The notes under the pieces were generated by a model. The model did no database searches. It was not told the DNA's origin and saw only the letters and a program-made list of their open reading frames with translations. From Chamaecrista fasciculata (taxonomy: Eukaryota; Streptophyta; Magnoliopsida; Fabales; Fabaceae), in NCBI GenBank assembly GCA_003254925.1, contig QANZ01031063.1, forward strand, positions 115,861 through 179,860: a stretch of DNA of 64,000 nucleotides, written 5' to 3'. Positions 22,450 to 33,680 of the stretch are shown in pieces. Positions within the stretch are counted from its first letter, which is position 1. The number at the start of each line of letters is the position of its first letter. The translations under genes were made by a program, and so were the position numbers.

Positions 22450-23559
22450 TTTTCAAATTCCTTATTAAGCAATTATTTTGGTTAATCTTGTGCCAATATT
22501 ATTTATGATTTATAGGCACAATAAATATTTGTTAGAGACAAAATATTTCATAGGATTCGTGATTGAAATATAATGTTTGTATATTTTGATAGTCGTTTTG
22601 TGAAATGACTTGAGGTGAAATCTTATTTTGAATTACTCATAAATTTCACCTTGATAAGCCTTGCGGTATTTTGGTGTGTCTCATGGAACTTATATTTAAG
22701 TGAGTGCTTAATAAATTTAGTTTGCACTCTTGTTTCTCCATAATAAACTTTCCAATTTTGAAAATTCATCAAATAATTTTATAAGAATCCCTTAAGCTTC
22801 TGCTATTGACAATTTATGTTTTGCTCAAGTGTATACTAATCAAGTTACATTTTTTTAGTATACTTGGGAAATACTTGAGCAATTTCGCAAGGGATTATTG
22901 GAAAGTTAACAAAATATTATTAGGTACTTACAAAGTACTGCAAATTATTTGTATATTAGTTGTGGATTTACCCTATCGGTAGAACATAGCTAATATGCAA
23001 TTTGGTGATACATGCCCTTTTGTATATTAATTGTGTATTTACCCTATCGGTATGACATAATTAATATGCAATTTTGTAGTATATGCTTATATCTTGTCAG
23101 CATTAACTTTTGTTTATAATGTTTCCAGTGTTTGCTGTATCCTATCGGTATGGAGACAATGGATACATTTTATGTTGATCCCTCTTCATTCTTCAAATTT
23201 TCTATATATAAGTGTTTTCACATTTTATAAAGTTGCATAAGCTGATTTTGAGGGAAACTTTATGTTAATTATAATTATGTTTGAAACAAGGTTAACATTT
23301 CCCAATTGCCATTATAGACTATATCAGATTCTGTTTTAGCAACTCTTGTGTTGTGAAAACTTTATATGGGACTAATTATGATGATTGGTTTGAGTCGTTA
23401 AATTTTTTTTTATTTGATAATCTTAAATGATTATTTGACTACGAGGGATCTTGGCCTAACAATTTTATTAGTTTGATGTTGCTGACATGATTTATTTTAA
23501 ATTTTGGTATGAGTATTTCATGTAAAATACTTGAGGGAATGTATCTTCTAAATTGTTGA
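22450..23559. other. AT-rich region with dispersed 'ccctatcggta' motifs
   Basis: No open gene. 'ttaccctatcggta' occurs at about 22969 and 23038 within a 70-bp direct repeat ('gcaattttg' follows each), and a variant at about 23140. The region probably belongs to the 5' part of the decayed copia element that follows. Confidence 0.4.
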
Positions 23560-24640
23560 TAAGGATTTCATTATTCTTATGTTTTATGTCGATGATATCC
23601 TTATAGCTAGCAGCAGCATGAGTCTCCTGAATGAGACAAAGCATTTAGTTAGCCACTTCGGTATTAAAGACCTTGGATGGATTATATATATATATATATA
23701 TATTGGGGATAAATTCACCGTGCTAGGTCTTGTGGCATTTTTTGGCTTGTCTCAGGGTGCTTAATTTGATTGAGTGCTTAAGAAATTTAATATGCACTTT
23801 TGTTCTCCATGTTCATTACCCCATTCAAAAAGGTGAAAAGCTTTCCAACTTGCAATGTCCTCAAAATGAGTTTGAGAGGACTAAGACGACGAAAATCCTT
23901 ACCTCTGTTGTTGGTGTTTTGATGTATACTCAGGTGTACACTCGCCCAGATATAGCTTGTGCTATAAGTGTACCAAGTATGCACTTGAGTGATCCTAGTA
24001 AGGATTGTTGGAAAGTTGTGATGAAGGTCATGAGATACCTATAAGGTACTTATAATTATATGTTGACCTTCAAAAGATCTGATTCGATTGAAATTTTCGG
24101 CTACTCGAATACAGATTGCGTTAGCTGAAGTAGATGATCCAAAATCTATGTCCAGCTGTGTGTTTGTTAAGTGTGGAAGGGTTGATTCGGTTTAAAGTGT
24201 CAAATAGACACTTACAACCAATTCTACTATTGAAGCAGTATATATCGCTTGTTATGGATGAGGAAGTTAATTTGTAAGATGTACATCATTAAAGGTATGC
24301 CACTTCCTTTGACCATTTATTGTGATAATGCTTCTATTTATGCTTCTCTCATAATCAGAGGAATCAAGTTGAATGACACATTTTGATGTGAAAATTCATG
24401 TTTGTACGAGAGAGAAGATTGCTGAATCTCAAACTCATTGTGCATATCCTTGATAATTATATGTTTGTAGATCCGATGACTAAGGACTTACTTGTGGAAG
24501 TTTTTCACTTTATGTTACCCACATGGGTATTGTACAGTCCTTTGACGATGTCTCGGTTTAGTGGGAGTCTGAGTAGGCATTGTTGGATGCAGTCGAAGCC
24601 TTTTAAGAGGCGTTTTGATGTTATTTGATTTCATCTGTTG
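23560..24640 (+). pseudogene. Degenerate Ty1/copia pol remnant
   Basis: Several frames on the plus strand carry copia pol: 'VDDILIASSSMSLLNETKH' and 'FGIKDLG' (reverse transcriptase YVDD region, 23580-23680), then 'VGVLMYTQVYTRPDIACAIS' (about 23905-23970) and an RNase H-like end with 'DPMTKDL' (about 24473). Many stops and frameshifts make it non-functional. A TA microsatellite (23682-23702) interrupts the RT. It is older and of a different lineage from copia elements A and B. Confidence 0.75.
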
Positions 24641-25304
24641 GATTTAATCCAACTTGGGTCCATATTTAGTTGTTGAGACTACGTGAATTTGAATTTACTA
24701 CATTGTTTTCCATATCGAATTCAATGTATTGTATAGTCTCTCTTCTGGATTATGTGATATTTTGATCCAAATTAATTCTAATGGTGACGTCATTACATTG
24801 TTTTCCCTATCGGACTCAATGTCTTGTTTATTGACTCACTTATGAATTTTGTATCGCTTAATATCATTCTATGATCCAATTTTTGGTAATGAGAATTTGT
24901 TACTTTATGACATTGTTTTTTCCCATCGGATTCAGCGTTTGTGTATTGTCTCATTTTTAATTTATTGAGGCCTGGTGCTAATTGGTAATTTAATATATGT
25001 TGTCTTATTTTAATATGAACTGAACTTGCTCTTGATTAGTGCTATTCAAGTGAGAGACTGTTGGATTATTTCTATCAAATAATCCTGAGTGTGGATTAGC
25101 ACTAATCATAAGCTATAATTTATAATAAAATATTGTCTAATTGGATCTGGTCATACTCTATGAGTGTAATAGAGTCATTCTGTGATAAGTGAGTCTGACT
25201 CTTAACTCATTTTGAGATAGAGGCCCAACCTGCTATCTCGTAAGAAAAGGTTAATCTCCTATCGCATTAGTCTTATTATTCCACCAATACCATTAATCCT
25301 TTCT
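24641..25304. other. 3' region of the degenerate copia element
   Basis: Three variants of 'cattgttttccctatcgga' occur near 24703, 24797 and 24911. At about 25058, 'tgttggattatttctatcaa' begins a segment that looks like an LTR start, with an internal 'ggattattt...aaataatcc' inverted pair. No partner LTR was found, so limits are uncertain. Confidence 0.35.
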
Positions 25305-25434
25305 TTTAATATATATATATAACTTAATAATATAATAACAATAATAAATATATATTATGTTTATTTATTAGTATATTTATTTATTATTGTTATTATATTA
25401 TTAAGTTATACATATATATATATATATATATATA
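25305..25434. repeat. Near-perfect AT palindrome
   Basis: 'aacttaataatataataaca' (from 25321) is mirrored by 'tgttattatattattaagtt' (ending near 25407), followed by a (TA)n run. It would form a long hairpin in single-stranded DNA or RNA. Confidence 0.8.
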
Positions 25435-25689
25435 TTGAATTAAAGGAAAGGAGATGTGTTAAGGGTTTTTGGTGCAAATTGGAATGGCGGTGGAGTTTGT
25501 TTGCTGGTTGGTCTGCTTCATGACTCAAAAAAATCTTCCTTTCCATCTCTTGCGTTTCTTTCTTTCGTGTAGTACAGGGACCATTTTGGATACTACCTGA
25601 ATCATCACCAATCAACAAATCTTTGGGATGTTCAGCACATACAGGTTCTGAAATTTCTATCTCCCACACTTGTTGAATTTCTAAATTAA
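25435..25689 (-). other. Unidentified coding-like segment
   Basis: On the minus strand an 87-codon open frame (25406-25669) contains 'MWEIEISEPVCAEHPKDLLI' and a charged Lys/Glu/Arg segment. Its composition is protein-like, but I recognise no family. It directly abuts the surviving UGT3 coding DNA at about 25690, so it replaced the 5' two-thirds of that gene. Confidence 0.3.
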
Positions 25690-25750
25690 GTTTAGCATAT
25701 AGGCCCTGTTTCTATGTGCAACAGAGACATCAAAGACAAAGTATACAGAG

Positions 25751-25983
25751 TATTAAGAAAATGTAAGCAGAGAAGAAAATCAAGTTTGAGAGAAATGAAA
25801 TGTGATTAAATTCATTATAACGAAATTACAGAGAAGTCTATTTATAGACTTGAAGTTACACGTGAGAGCTAGAAACAGAAAGCTAACAGAATGAAACTAA
25901 AATGCCAACTGAGCACAACTGATTCTGACAGCTAAGCAAACGAATTCTAAACAGAATTCTAGTTAACAATTGCATACTCTTCA
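25751..25983 (-). repeat. Copia A 3' LTR
   Basis: On the minus strand it starts TGAAGAGTATGC, directly after the polypurine tract, and ends 'cttaata'. It matches the LTR at 30344-30576 except at 5 positions. Confidence 0.93.
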
Positions 25984-28900
25984 TTATCCCCCCTTAAACT
26001 GAGGGTACTTGTCACAAACCCTCAGTTTACTCTTGAGCACACTGAAACGATTATGAGCCAAAGGTTTGATAAAAATATTAGCTGTTTGGTCGAGAGATAG
26101 AATATGAACTACATCAAGAGCACCCTGAATGACTTTGTCTCGTACAAAAAAGATATCTAATTCCATATGCTTAGTCTTATTATGAAGAATAGGATTTCTA
26201 GATAAAGCAACTGCACTTAAATTATCACAGAACACAAGAGGTTTAGATGCTTGTGGTAGACATAATTCTTGCAATAAAGAAGATACTCATGTGATTTCTG
26301 TAACCAAAGAAGCAATGCCACGATATTCAGCTTCTGTACTTGATCTAGCAACTGTAGGTTACTTTTTAGAACTCCAAGAGGTCAAACTTGACCCTAGATA
26401 CAAAGCAAAGCCAGATGTTGACCTTCTATCATCTGGATCATTAGCCCAATCTGCATCACAAAAACCAGTTAACTTGAAAGAAGAGGCAGAACTGAGTTGA
26501 AGACCATGTGTATTAGTCCCTTTTAGATATCGAAGAATTCGTTTTACTGCCACCCAATGCTCTTCAAGAGGATTTCCCATAAACTGACACACTTTGCTAA
26601 CAGAAAAACTTAACTCAGGTCGAGTAATGGTAAGATATTGCAAGGCACCTACAATAGACCTATATAATTGAGGATCTGCCATGTAATTATCACCATGCTT
26701 TGTAAGTTTAAGTCCACCAATCATAGGAGTATTCATAGGATTTGCATCAATCATTTTAGCTCGAGTAAGTAAATCTGAAATATACTTAGATTAACATAAA
26801 TGCAAAGATCCATATGACATTGTTGTTACTTCAATACCAAGAAAGAAATGCAGAGGTCCTAAGTCTTTTAAAGCAAACTCAGAATTAAGTTGAGACTTAA
26901 GAGATTGTATGAAGCTAGAGTTAGAACCCGTGACAATAATGTCATCAACATACACAAGGATATAAGTAACTCCAATTGCAGATTTATGAACAAATAAAGA
27001 ACGGTCACACTTGCTGCCAATAAATCCCAGTTTAGTAAGAGTGTTAGCTAGCTTTTGAAACCAAGCTCTTGGAGCTTGTTTTAGACCATAAAGTGACTTA
27101 TGAAGCTTGCATACTAAGGCCTTATCTTCATTCTCAAAGCCTGGAGGTTGCTGCATGTAAAGATCTTCTTGAATTGTACCATTTAGAAAAGCATTATTAA
27201 CATCTAACTGAGAAAGAGACCATCCATTAGTAAGAGCAATTGTAAGTATAATGCGCACTGTAGTTGGCTTTATAACAGGAGAAAAAGTTTCGGTATAATC
27301 AAATTCCTCTTGCTGATGAAAACCCTTAGCTACAAGCCTTGCTTTGTAACGATTAATTGTTCCATCTTGATTTTCTTTAACTCTATAAACCCATTTGCAT
27401 CCAATCTTCTCTCTATTAGCAGGTAAAGGAACTAAAGACCACGTTTTATTCTTCATTAGTGCAGAGTATTCCTCATTCATAGCAGTTTTCCATAGAGGAT
27501 TAGACAAAGCAGCCATTGTAGTTGTAGGTAAGACATGACTTAGAAAAGCTTTAGGTTTGAAAATTCCAGCTTTAGCTCTAGTTTGCATACAATGACTAGA
27601 TAAATCATAAGGATTTTGAGATCCTCGATCAACCTGAACAATAGGATTAGCAGTAACACTAACAGAAACATCAGTAGAATCACTAGTACCATCATCAGGT
27701 GAAACAGAAATTTCATTACTAGTAGAAGCAGTAGACATAATAGGAGATGGTAAAATATTATATGTAACATGTTGGTCAACAGAAATATCAGTAGAAGGAA
27801 GTGAAATTGGAACATTAGCAGAAATTTTAGGAGAGGAATCATATAGAATAGGTGAAGAATTGACAGAATCTGAGAAATTAGAGAAAAGAGGCAAAGAACA
27901 AGGAAACTCATACTCATTAAACTTTACATCTCGAGAGATATAAAGCCTACCAGAAGAAGACAAACACTTATAACCATGATGCTGATGGCTATAACCCAGA
28001 AACAAGCATTTTTCAGACCTATATTGAATTTTGTGATTATTATAAGGCCTTAACAGAGGAAAACAAGAGCAACCAAATACTTTAAGGAAAGAATAGTCTG
28101 GAAATTTGTGAAAAAGAGTCAAAGAAGGTGAGGAAAATTGAAGTAATGGTGTAGGTAAAAGATTAATGAGATAAGTAGCACATAAGAAAGCATCATCCCA
28201 AAATAGTAAAGACATAGATGCTTGAGCTAGCAAGGACAAACCAAGTTCAGTAATATGTCTGTGTTTTCGCTCAACAGTACCATTCTGTTGATGAGCATAA
28301 GGACAAGAGACTCGATGAGAAATGCCATGTGTTTGAAGAAAAGAAGTAAAGGACCTGAACTCTCCACCCCAATCAGATTGTAGAGCTTTGATTTGTGTTT
28401 AATTGATTTTCAACAAGGATTTTGAACTTTTGAAAGACAGAAAAGGCTTCACCCTTAGTTTTAATAGGATAAATCCATGTGTATCTGCTAAAAGCATCAA
28501 TGAAGCTAATATAATATCTAAAGCCATTTCTAGAAGGAGTTGGTGAAGGACCCCAAACATCCGTGAACACTAATTCAAGAGGCATAGAATATGAATGCAA
28601 GGAAGGAGGAGAAGGAAGTTTGTGCAATTTGCCATAACAGCATGCATCACAAAAATCAGTCACAGTTTTATTATTAACTCTGATGTTACATTGCTTAAGA
28701 ACATGAGAAACTACAGCAGAATGAGAGTGACCAAGACGTCGATGCCACAAAGTATAAGAGTCACTAGAATTAGAATTAATTTCATCAGAATTACAAGAAA
28801 CAAAATCTGTGACAGCAGAATTACAGCTGAAAACTGAATTTGCAGAATGAGAACTAGGTAAATGTGTGAGAGGAAACTTGTCAAAACAATATAGACCATC

Positions 28901-30318
28901 AGACCTAAGGGAACCCTAAAGAAGTATATCCTTGGTTGCCTGCGATTTAACAAAACAGACATTAGGATGAAACTCAAAGAAAACTTGATTATCTTGAGCA
29001 AATTTACTAACACTTAAAAGATTCTTGGTTATGGCAGGAACATGTAATAGATTATTTACAGAAAGATGAATATTAGGATTATATGGAGAAGAAATAAAGG
29101 ATTGACCAACATGTGTAATAGAAAGAGGATTACCATCACCAATGTAAACTTGCTCATTACCGATATATGAACCACTATTGATGAGATTAGATGAATTATT
29201 TGTGAGATGAGTAGATGCTCTCGAATCTGGAAACCAAGCATTATCTTGAAGAGTTGCTGGTGTAGCAATCATAGCAGACATAGGACCAGAAGTAGGATTA
29301 GGAGCTCGAAACTGTGGAGTAAAAACAGGCTTGGAAAATGATGAACTAGATCCAGCAAAATTTGGTAACTGATAACAGGTAGCTGCGACATGACCAGACT
29401 TATTACAGAGTTGACAATGAATAGGAGGCCTTTGATAAGAACCAAAACCACGACCTCCACCACGAAAGTTATCAGGACGAAAATTATTGCCTCGAAAATT
29501 AGACTGAAATCTACCACCACGAAAATTATTGCTTCGAAAATTGCCTCTATAAGGAAATCTACCAGCATTAGGATTGAACTGATTAAATCTCTCAACATCA
29601 CCATGAGTAGCAACATTAGCAGAAATAGATGAATCAACAGGCTTAAGGAATTTAGCAATCTGTATCTCTTGAGTAATAAGAAAAGAGTGTAATGCAGAAA
29701 CAGAGAGAGGCTCAGAACGCAAATTAACAGATGTGATAAAAGCTCCATATTCTTCAGGTAAACCTTCGAGAATGCATCTTATATGCTTTGCTTCACTAAC
29801 CTCAGAGCCAATAGCTCGTAACTGATCAACTAATGCTTTAATTCGAAGTAAGTACTCATTAATAGGACGAGTACCTTTCTTAGTATTCCTCAGCTCATCT
29901 TGATACTGATGAATCTTCGCAGCCATGTGATTACCAAAATATTCGATGATCTTATCCCAAACTTCAAAAGAACGCGAGCAACCAACCACAAGTCGAAGCA
30001 TAGAATCTCCGAGTGAAGCAAACAACCAGGAAAGTAATAACTGATCTTGCTTTTGCCAAGAAACATACTCTGGATTGAGCTTTTTAGCAACACAATCTGC
30101 ATCAGTGAGATAACTTTGAGGAACCAAAGTTTCTCCGCCAAGGAACTTCTCAAGACATGACCACGAACTGCAGCTACTATTTGTTGACGCCATAACAGAA
30201 AATTACTGTCATCAAGTTTTGTACCAATCTTATGACTAAAAGAAACAAGTGGAGAAGGAGAAGTAGAAGAAGATGATGGTGAAGACGCAAGATTAGAAGC
30301 GGGAGAAGAAATCGACAT
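25984..30318 (-). pseudogene. Copia A gag-pol, inactivated
   Basis: Reading from ATG 30318 on the minus strand: gag (gag_3-like 'LDDSNFLLWRQQI'), a CCHC knuckle ('CQLCNKSGHVAATC'), protease, GAG-pre-integrase ('LWHRRLGHSH'), integrase core, reverse transcriptase with 'YVDDIIVTGS', and RNase H. Breaks: a frameshift near 30195, in-frame stops at 28916-28918, 26791-26793, 26359-26361 and about 26288, and a frameshift between 28240 and 28400. The stops fit C-to-T or G-to-A changes of Gln or Trp codons. The protease active site reads Asp-Ser-Arg instead of Asp-Ser-Gly. The element is therefore not autonomous. Confidence 0.9.
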
Positions 30319-30343
30319 GCTTAATTGCTGGCTCTTGATACCA

Positions 30344-30576
30344 TATTAAGAAAATGTAAGCAGAGAAGAAAATCAAGTTTGAGAGAAATGAAATGTGATT
30401 AAATTCATTATAACGAAATTACATAGAAGTCTATTTATAGACTTGAAGTTACACGTGAGAGCTAGAAACAGAAAGCTAACAGAATGAAACTAAAATGCCA
30501 ACTGAGCACAACTGATTCTGACAGCTAAGCAAATGAATTCTAAACTGAATTCCAGTTAACAACTGCATACTCTTCA
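30344..30576 (-). repeat. Copia A 5' LTR
   Basis: It has the same 233-bp sequence as the 3' LTR, again starting TGAAGAGTATGC on the minus strand, and is followed directly by the tRNA-Met primer-binding site. Confidence 0.93.
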
Positions 30577-31234
30577 ACTGAAATTAAGCAACTGTATATA
30601 AAACAAGCTTCCATTGATGAACAAGAGTACTGCTTGAAGTGGCTTGATTCCAAGAAACCCAATTCTGTCGTTTATGTATGCTTTGGAAGCAGAACAGATT
30701 TCCGAAACCCTCAACTCAAAGAAATAGCGATGGGTAGTGAGGAAAAGCAAAAAAGAAGAGGAAGATGAGGAGGATGAATGGCTTCCTGAAGGATTCGAGA
30801 AAAGAATAGAAGGGAAGGGATTGATCATAAGAGGGTGGGCACCACAAGTGTTGATTCTTGAGCACAAAGCTATTGGTGGGTTTGTGACACATTGTGGGTG
30901 GAATTCAACATTGGAAGCAGTAAGTGCAGGGGTTCCTATGGTGACATGGCCAGTGTCTGATGACCAGTTTTACAATGAGAAGTTTGTGACAGAAGTGCTC
31001 AAAATTGGAGTACCAGTGGGTGTGAAGAAATATGTAAGTATATTTGGGGATAACATAGAGAAAGAAGCGATTGTGAAGGCAGTGAAAGAGATAATGGAAG
31101 GAGAAGAAGCAGAGGAAATGAGAAATAGAGCAAAGAAACTTGGAAAGATGGCAAGAGAGGCTGTGGAAGAAGGAGGATCATCTTATTGTGAGTTAGATTC
31201 CCTAATCAAAGAGCTAGTGGAGCTTTCGAATTGA

Positions 31235-32453
31235 AAAACAAGACTATCTTTTTCTGGTTCAATTTTTATGTAATGAGAGTGGCTTGGCCTTTTACAAGCT
31301 CAATCTGCTATTTGCACTAGTGTTTCAGAAGTAATAATCTTCTCACTTTTTTCTGGTCAAAATCTTCATGTCAAATTCCCATATTAGCCTCTCAAACATG
31401 CTTCTATTAGTAGGAAAAGACTGGTAAATGAAATGAGATTTAGATAATATTTGATTAGAATTTATATTGTTCAGCATCATAATAAATGAGTAACCTTTCC
31501 ATATTGATGGCCAGCCCCTTCAAATTTTTAAGATTTAGTTTCTGTCTATCAGTCTTTCCTAACATTTTCTCATAAAATAAACAGACTTGGCTTTATAAAC
31601 AAGCAACAGAACATAGTCCATGTAAAAACGATGGAGCAAACAGCTGAAAGGAAAATATAGAAGCTAGAAACTAATGGTTGAGAGAATGATGATTTCCTTC
31701 TGACCAGAAAGAATCAATAAGAACTGCTGACATAAAAGTTAAGTTCTTTTAAATTACTCCAACTGCACATCAAAGTAATGCTCTGTACTACAAAATTTTC
31801 AAGGATTCAGTACTCAGTTTTCAACATTTCATGCATTTTTTATCCTTGTTGACTTGAAGAATTTTTTAAGAATATTATTATCAATGAGATTAACAAACAA
31901 TTATTTGAAGAAAATTATTGATGACTCTGTTTTATAAATACTAGAGTACTTTTTTTTTTTTGGCCAAAACATACTCTCTGTTTCTATGAAAGGACAATAA
32001 TATATTTGCTGACAAATAATTTAATTTTGCACCTAGAAAACATAAGGCTACACCCTATGAGTTTCACATCTTGAGCTCTTCATAATCTCATCATTTCTTT
32101 CATATTGATTCTTCAATAGAAAAGTTTTTCTTTCAAAACTCTAACTCTCAATTATGAAATTATTTTGACAATTCTGTTTTTAATTTCAAGTGAATAAAAT
32201 AATAATTTTTTAGCAATTATATATAAATTTTGGAATGTGATCGATGTACAAAAAATCTTCTAAAAACTATAACACTTCGTAATTTTTCTGTTTTGTATTC
32301 CATAATCACTCTACTAGTTAAAACTTTCTTACATAATTCCTTTCTGCAATCATGCTTAATGACTTTATTCTTAACCATCAATCACATAAAAAAAAGTTGT
32401 AATAGACTCTATTATATATACACACACACATATTATATATATAATAAATATAA
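31235..32453. other. UGT3 3' flank and intergenic DNA
   Basis: The first 90 bp align with the UGT2 3' flank ('ttcaatttttatgtaatga'). Beyond that the DNA is AT-rich, with a (CA/TA) microsatellite at about 32416-32445, and holds no recognisable gene. Confidence 0.5.
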
Positions 32454-32836
32454 GGTAAAAGTATTAACTTTGTCACCAAATTTTACATCAATTGTCAATT
32501 TCGTCCCCAATCTTTTTTTGTTATCAATTTCGTCCCCAATGATTTATATTTTGGTCAATTTTGTCCTTTGACTATCTTCTTTCATCAATAAAAATTAACG
32601 ACAAATTGCATCTTATTTTTCAATATGAGTTTGGATTTGAGTTTTTTTTTCTATCAATTTTACATTACATATCATTTAGCTACATAGATTCTGTCGTTAA
32701 TATTTGGCTAAAGTAAGAACAAAGGATAAAATTGACAAACATGTGAAATATTAGGGAAAAAATTGACTGTAAAAAAATATTGAGGATGAATATGACAGTT
32801 GATGTAAAGTTTGGGGACGAAATGAGTACTTTTGCC
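32454..32836. mobile_element. 383-bp MULE-type MITE
   Basis: Inverted ends: 'ggtaaaagtattaactttgt' and 'gaaatgagtacttttgcc'; both arms contain 'tttcgtccccaa' or its complement. Flanking 'taaatataa' (32445-32453) and 'tagatataa' (32837-32845) match at 8 of 9 bases. It is non-coding. Confidence 0.78.
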
Positions 32837-33680
32837 TAGATATAATTATATATACACTTTTGATCCCTTATATTTAGGATAAGTTGCAATACAATCCTTT
32901 ATCATTTTTATCGTAATTTTAGCCTTGCAAGTTTTTTAAAAGTTTTACTTTTTTTATTTCAAACTCACTTTCAACTCCATTTGACTTCATTTGTTGACGG
33001 TCTTAATTGAGTAAGAAAATAAATAGTCAAGAGTAAATTATAGCTTCGAACTTATCGTATTTGGACCTGAAACAAAATAGATATGACCAACTTTATTCAT
33101 TTAACTGTAAAATTAGCAACTTATTTTTTTAAGTCTAATTTGATTCTACTTCCTATCAACTTCAATTAAATTGAAAAATACTTATCAAAAATAATATATA
33201 AATGAATCCATTTTGTTTGGATGGGGTGTCAATGGGGGAATGGAGATGAGAGGAAGGGACAAAAGATAAAAAAAAATGTTTTTCAGTTTTTCTTAGGGGA
33301 GAGTGGAGTGGATAAGGAGGGACACCAAAGCACCCCTTGGCACCCCAAAAGTCAATTTTTGCTGGCCCCCCAAATTGGGGTGTCAAAGAAGGACTGAACA
33401 GTTTTATAATCTTTTAATGACAATTATATTCTTATACTAACCAAAATTAACGTGTGTTCACTTCATTACATTTCATTACTAATAACTTCCAAACAAGATT
33501 AACAAATGCCCATTCCTTTTTTCATTAAAGACTCCCAAATAACATATCTACTCAGTCCATTAATATCCTCTCCTCTCCACTCTATTAGTGTCCATTAATA
33601 TCCTCTCATCTCCATCCTCACTAAAACTCCCAAACAAAAAATAAAATAACTATGATCACATTCAGATTAAAGAATAAAAC
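32837..33680. other. Intergenic DNA, truncated repeats
   Basis: One arm of a 'tttgatccctta...gaacttatcgtattt' repeat lies at 32870-33180, similar to arms at 38290-38960. A Pro-rich open frame on the minus strand (33162-33386) shows no family signature. No gene is supported. Confidence 0.45.

Larger units (their letters stand above)
25751..30576 (-). mobile_element. Copia element A (Ty1/copia LTR retrotransposon)
   Basis: A 4,826-bp element is in antisense orientation to UGT3. Two 233-bp LTRs (25751-25983 and 30344-30576) differ at 5 sites by my count, about 2%. A primer-binding site for initiator tRNA-Met ('tggtatcaagagc' on the minus strand) follows the 5' LTR at 30331-30343. A purine tract 'aaggggggataa' precedes the 3' LTR. 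Gag-pol domains occur in copia order (protease, integrase, reverse transcriptase, RNase H). No clear 5-bp target duplication is seen, and filler DNA sits at the right junction. Confidence 0.95.
25690..31234 (+). pseudogene. UGT3: UDP-glycosyltransferase pseudogene split by copia A
   Basis: The 5' piece (25690-25750) encodes 'IGPVSMCNRDIKDKVYR', equal to residues about 248-264 of UGT2. The 3' piece (about 30603-31234) resumes with [20 protein letters not shown] and runs to the stop. In between lies a 4.8-kb copia element plus a 26-bp filler (30577-30602). Further damage: about 245 N-terminal codons, including the catalytic His, are missing; a 32-bp deletion at about 30731 between two 'gggt' repeats shifts the frame; and one Tyr codon is inserted. 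The remaining C-terminal frame (30737-31234) still has a complete PSPG box, ending in the canonical Asp-Gln (VSDDQ). No functional enzyme can be made. Confidence 0.92.

Noticed and set aside
29269-29748. Leu/Ile/Val-rich 159-codon frame that looks like a membrane protein
   Set aside because: It is an alternative frame of the copia A gag region on the same strand; the real gag frame contains the zinc knuckle.
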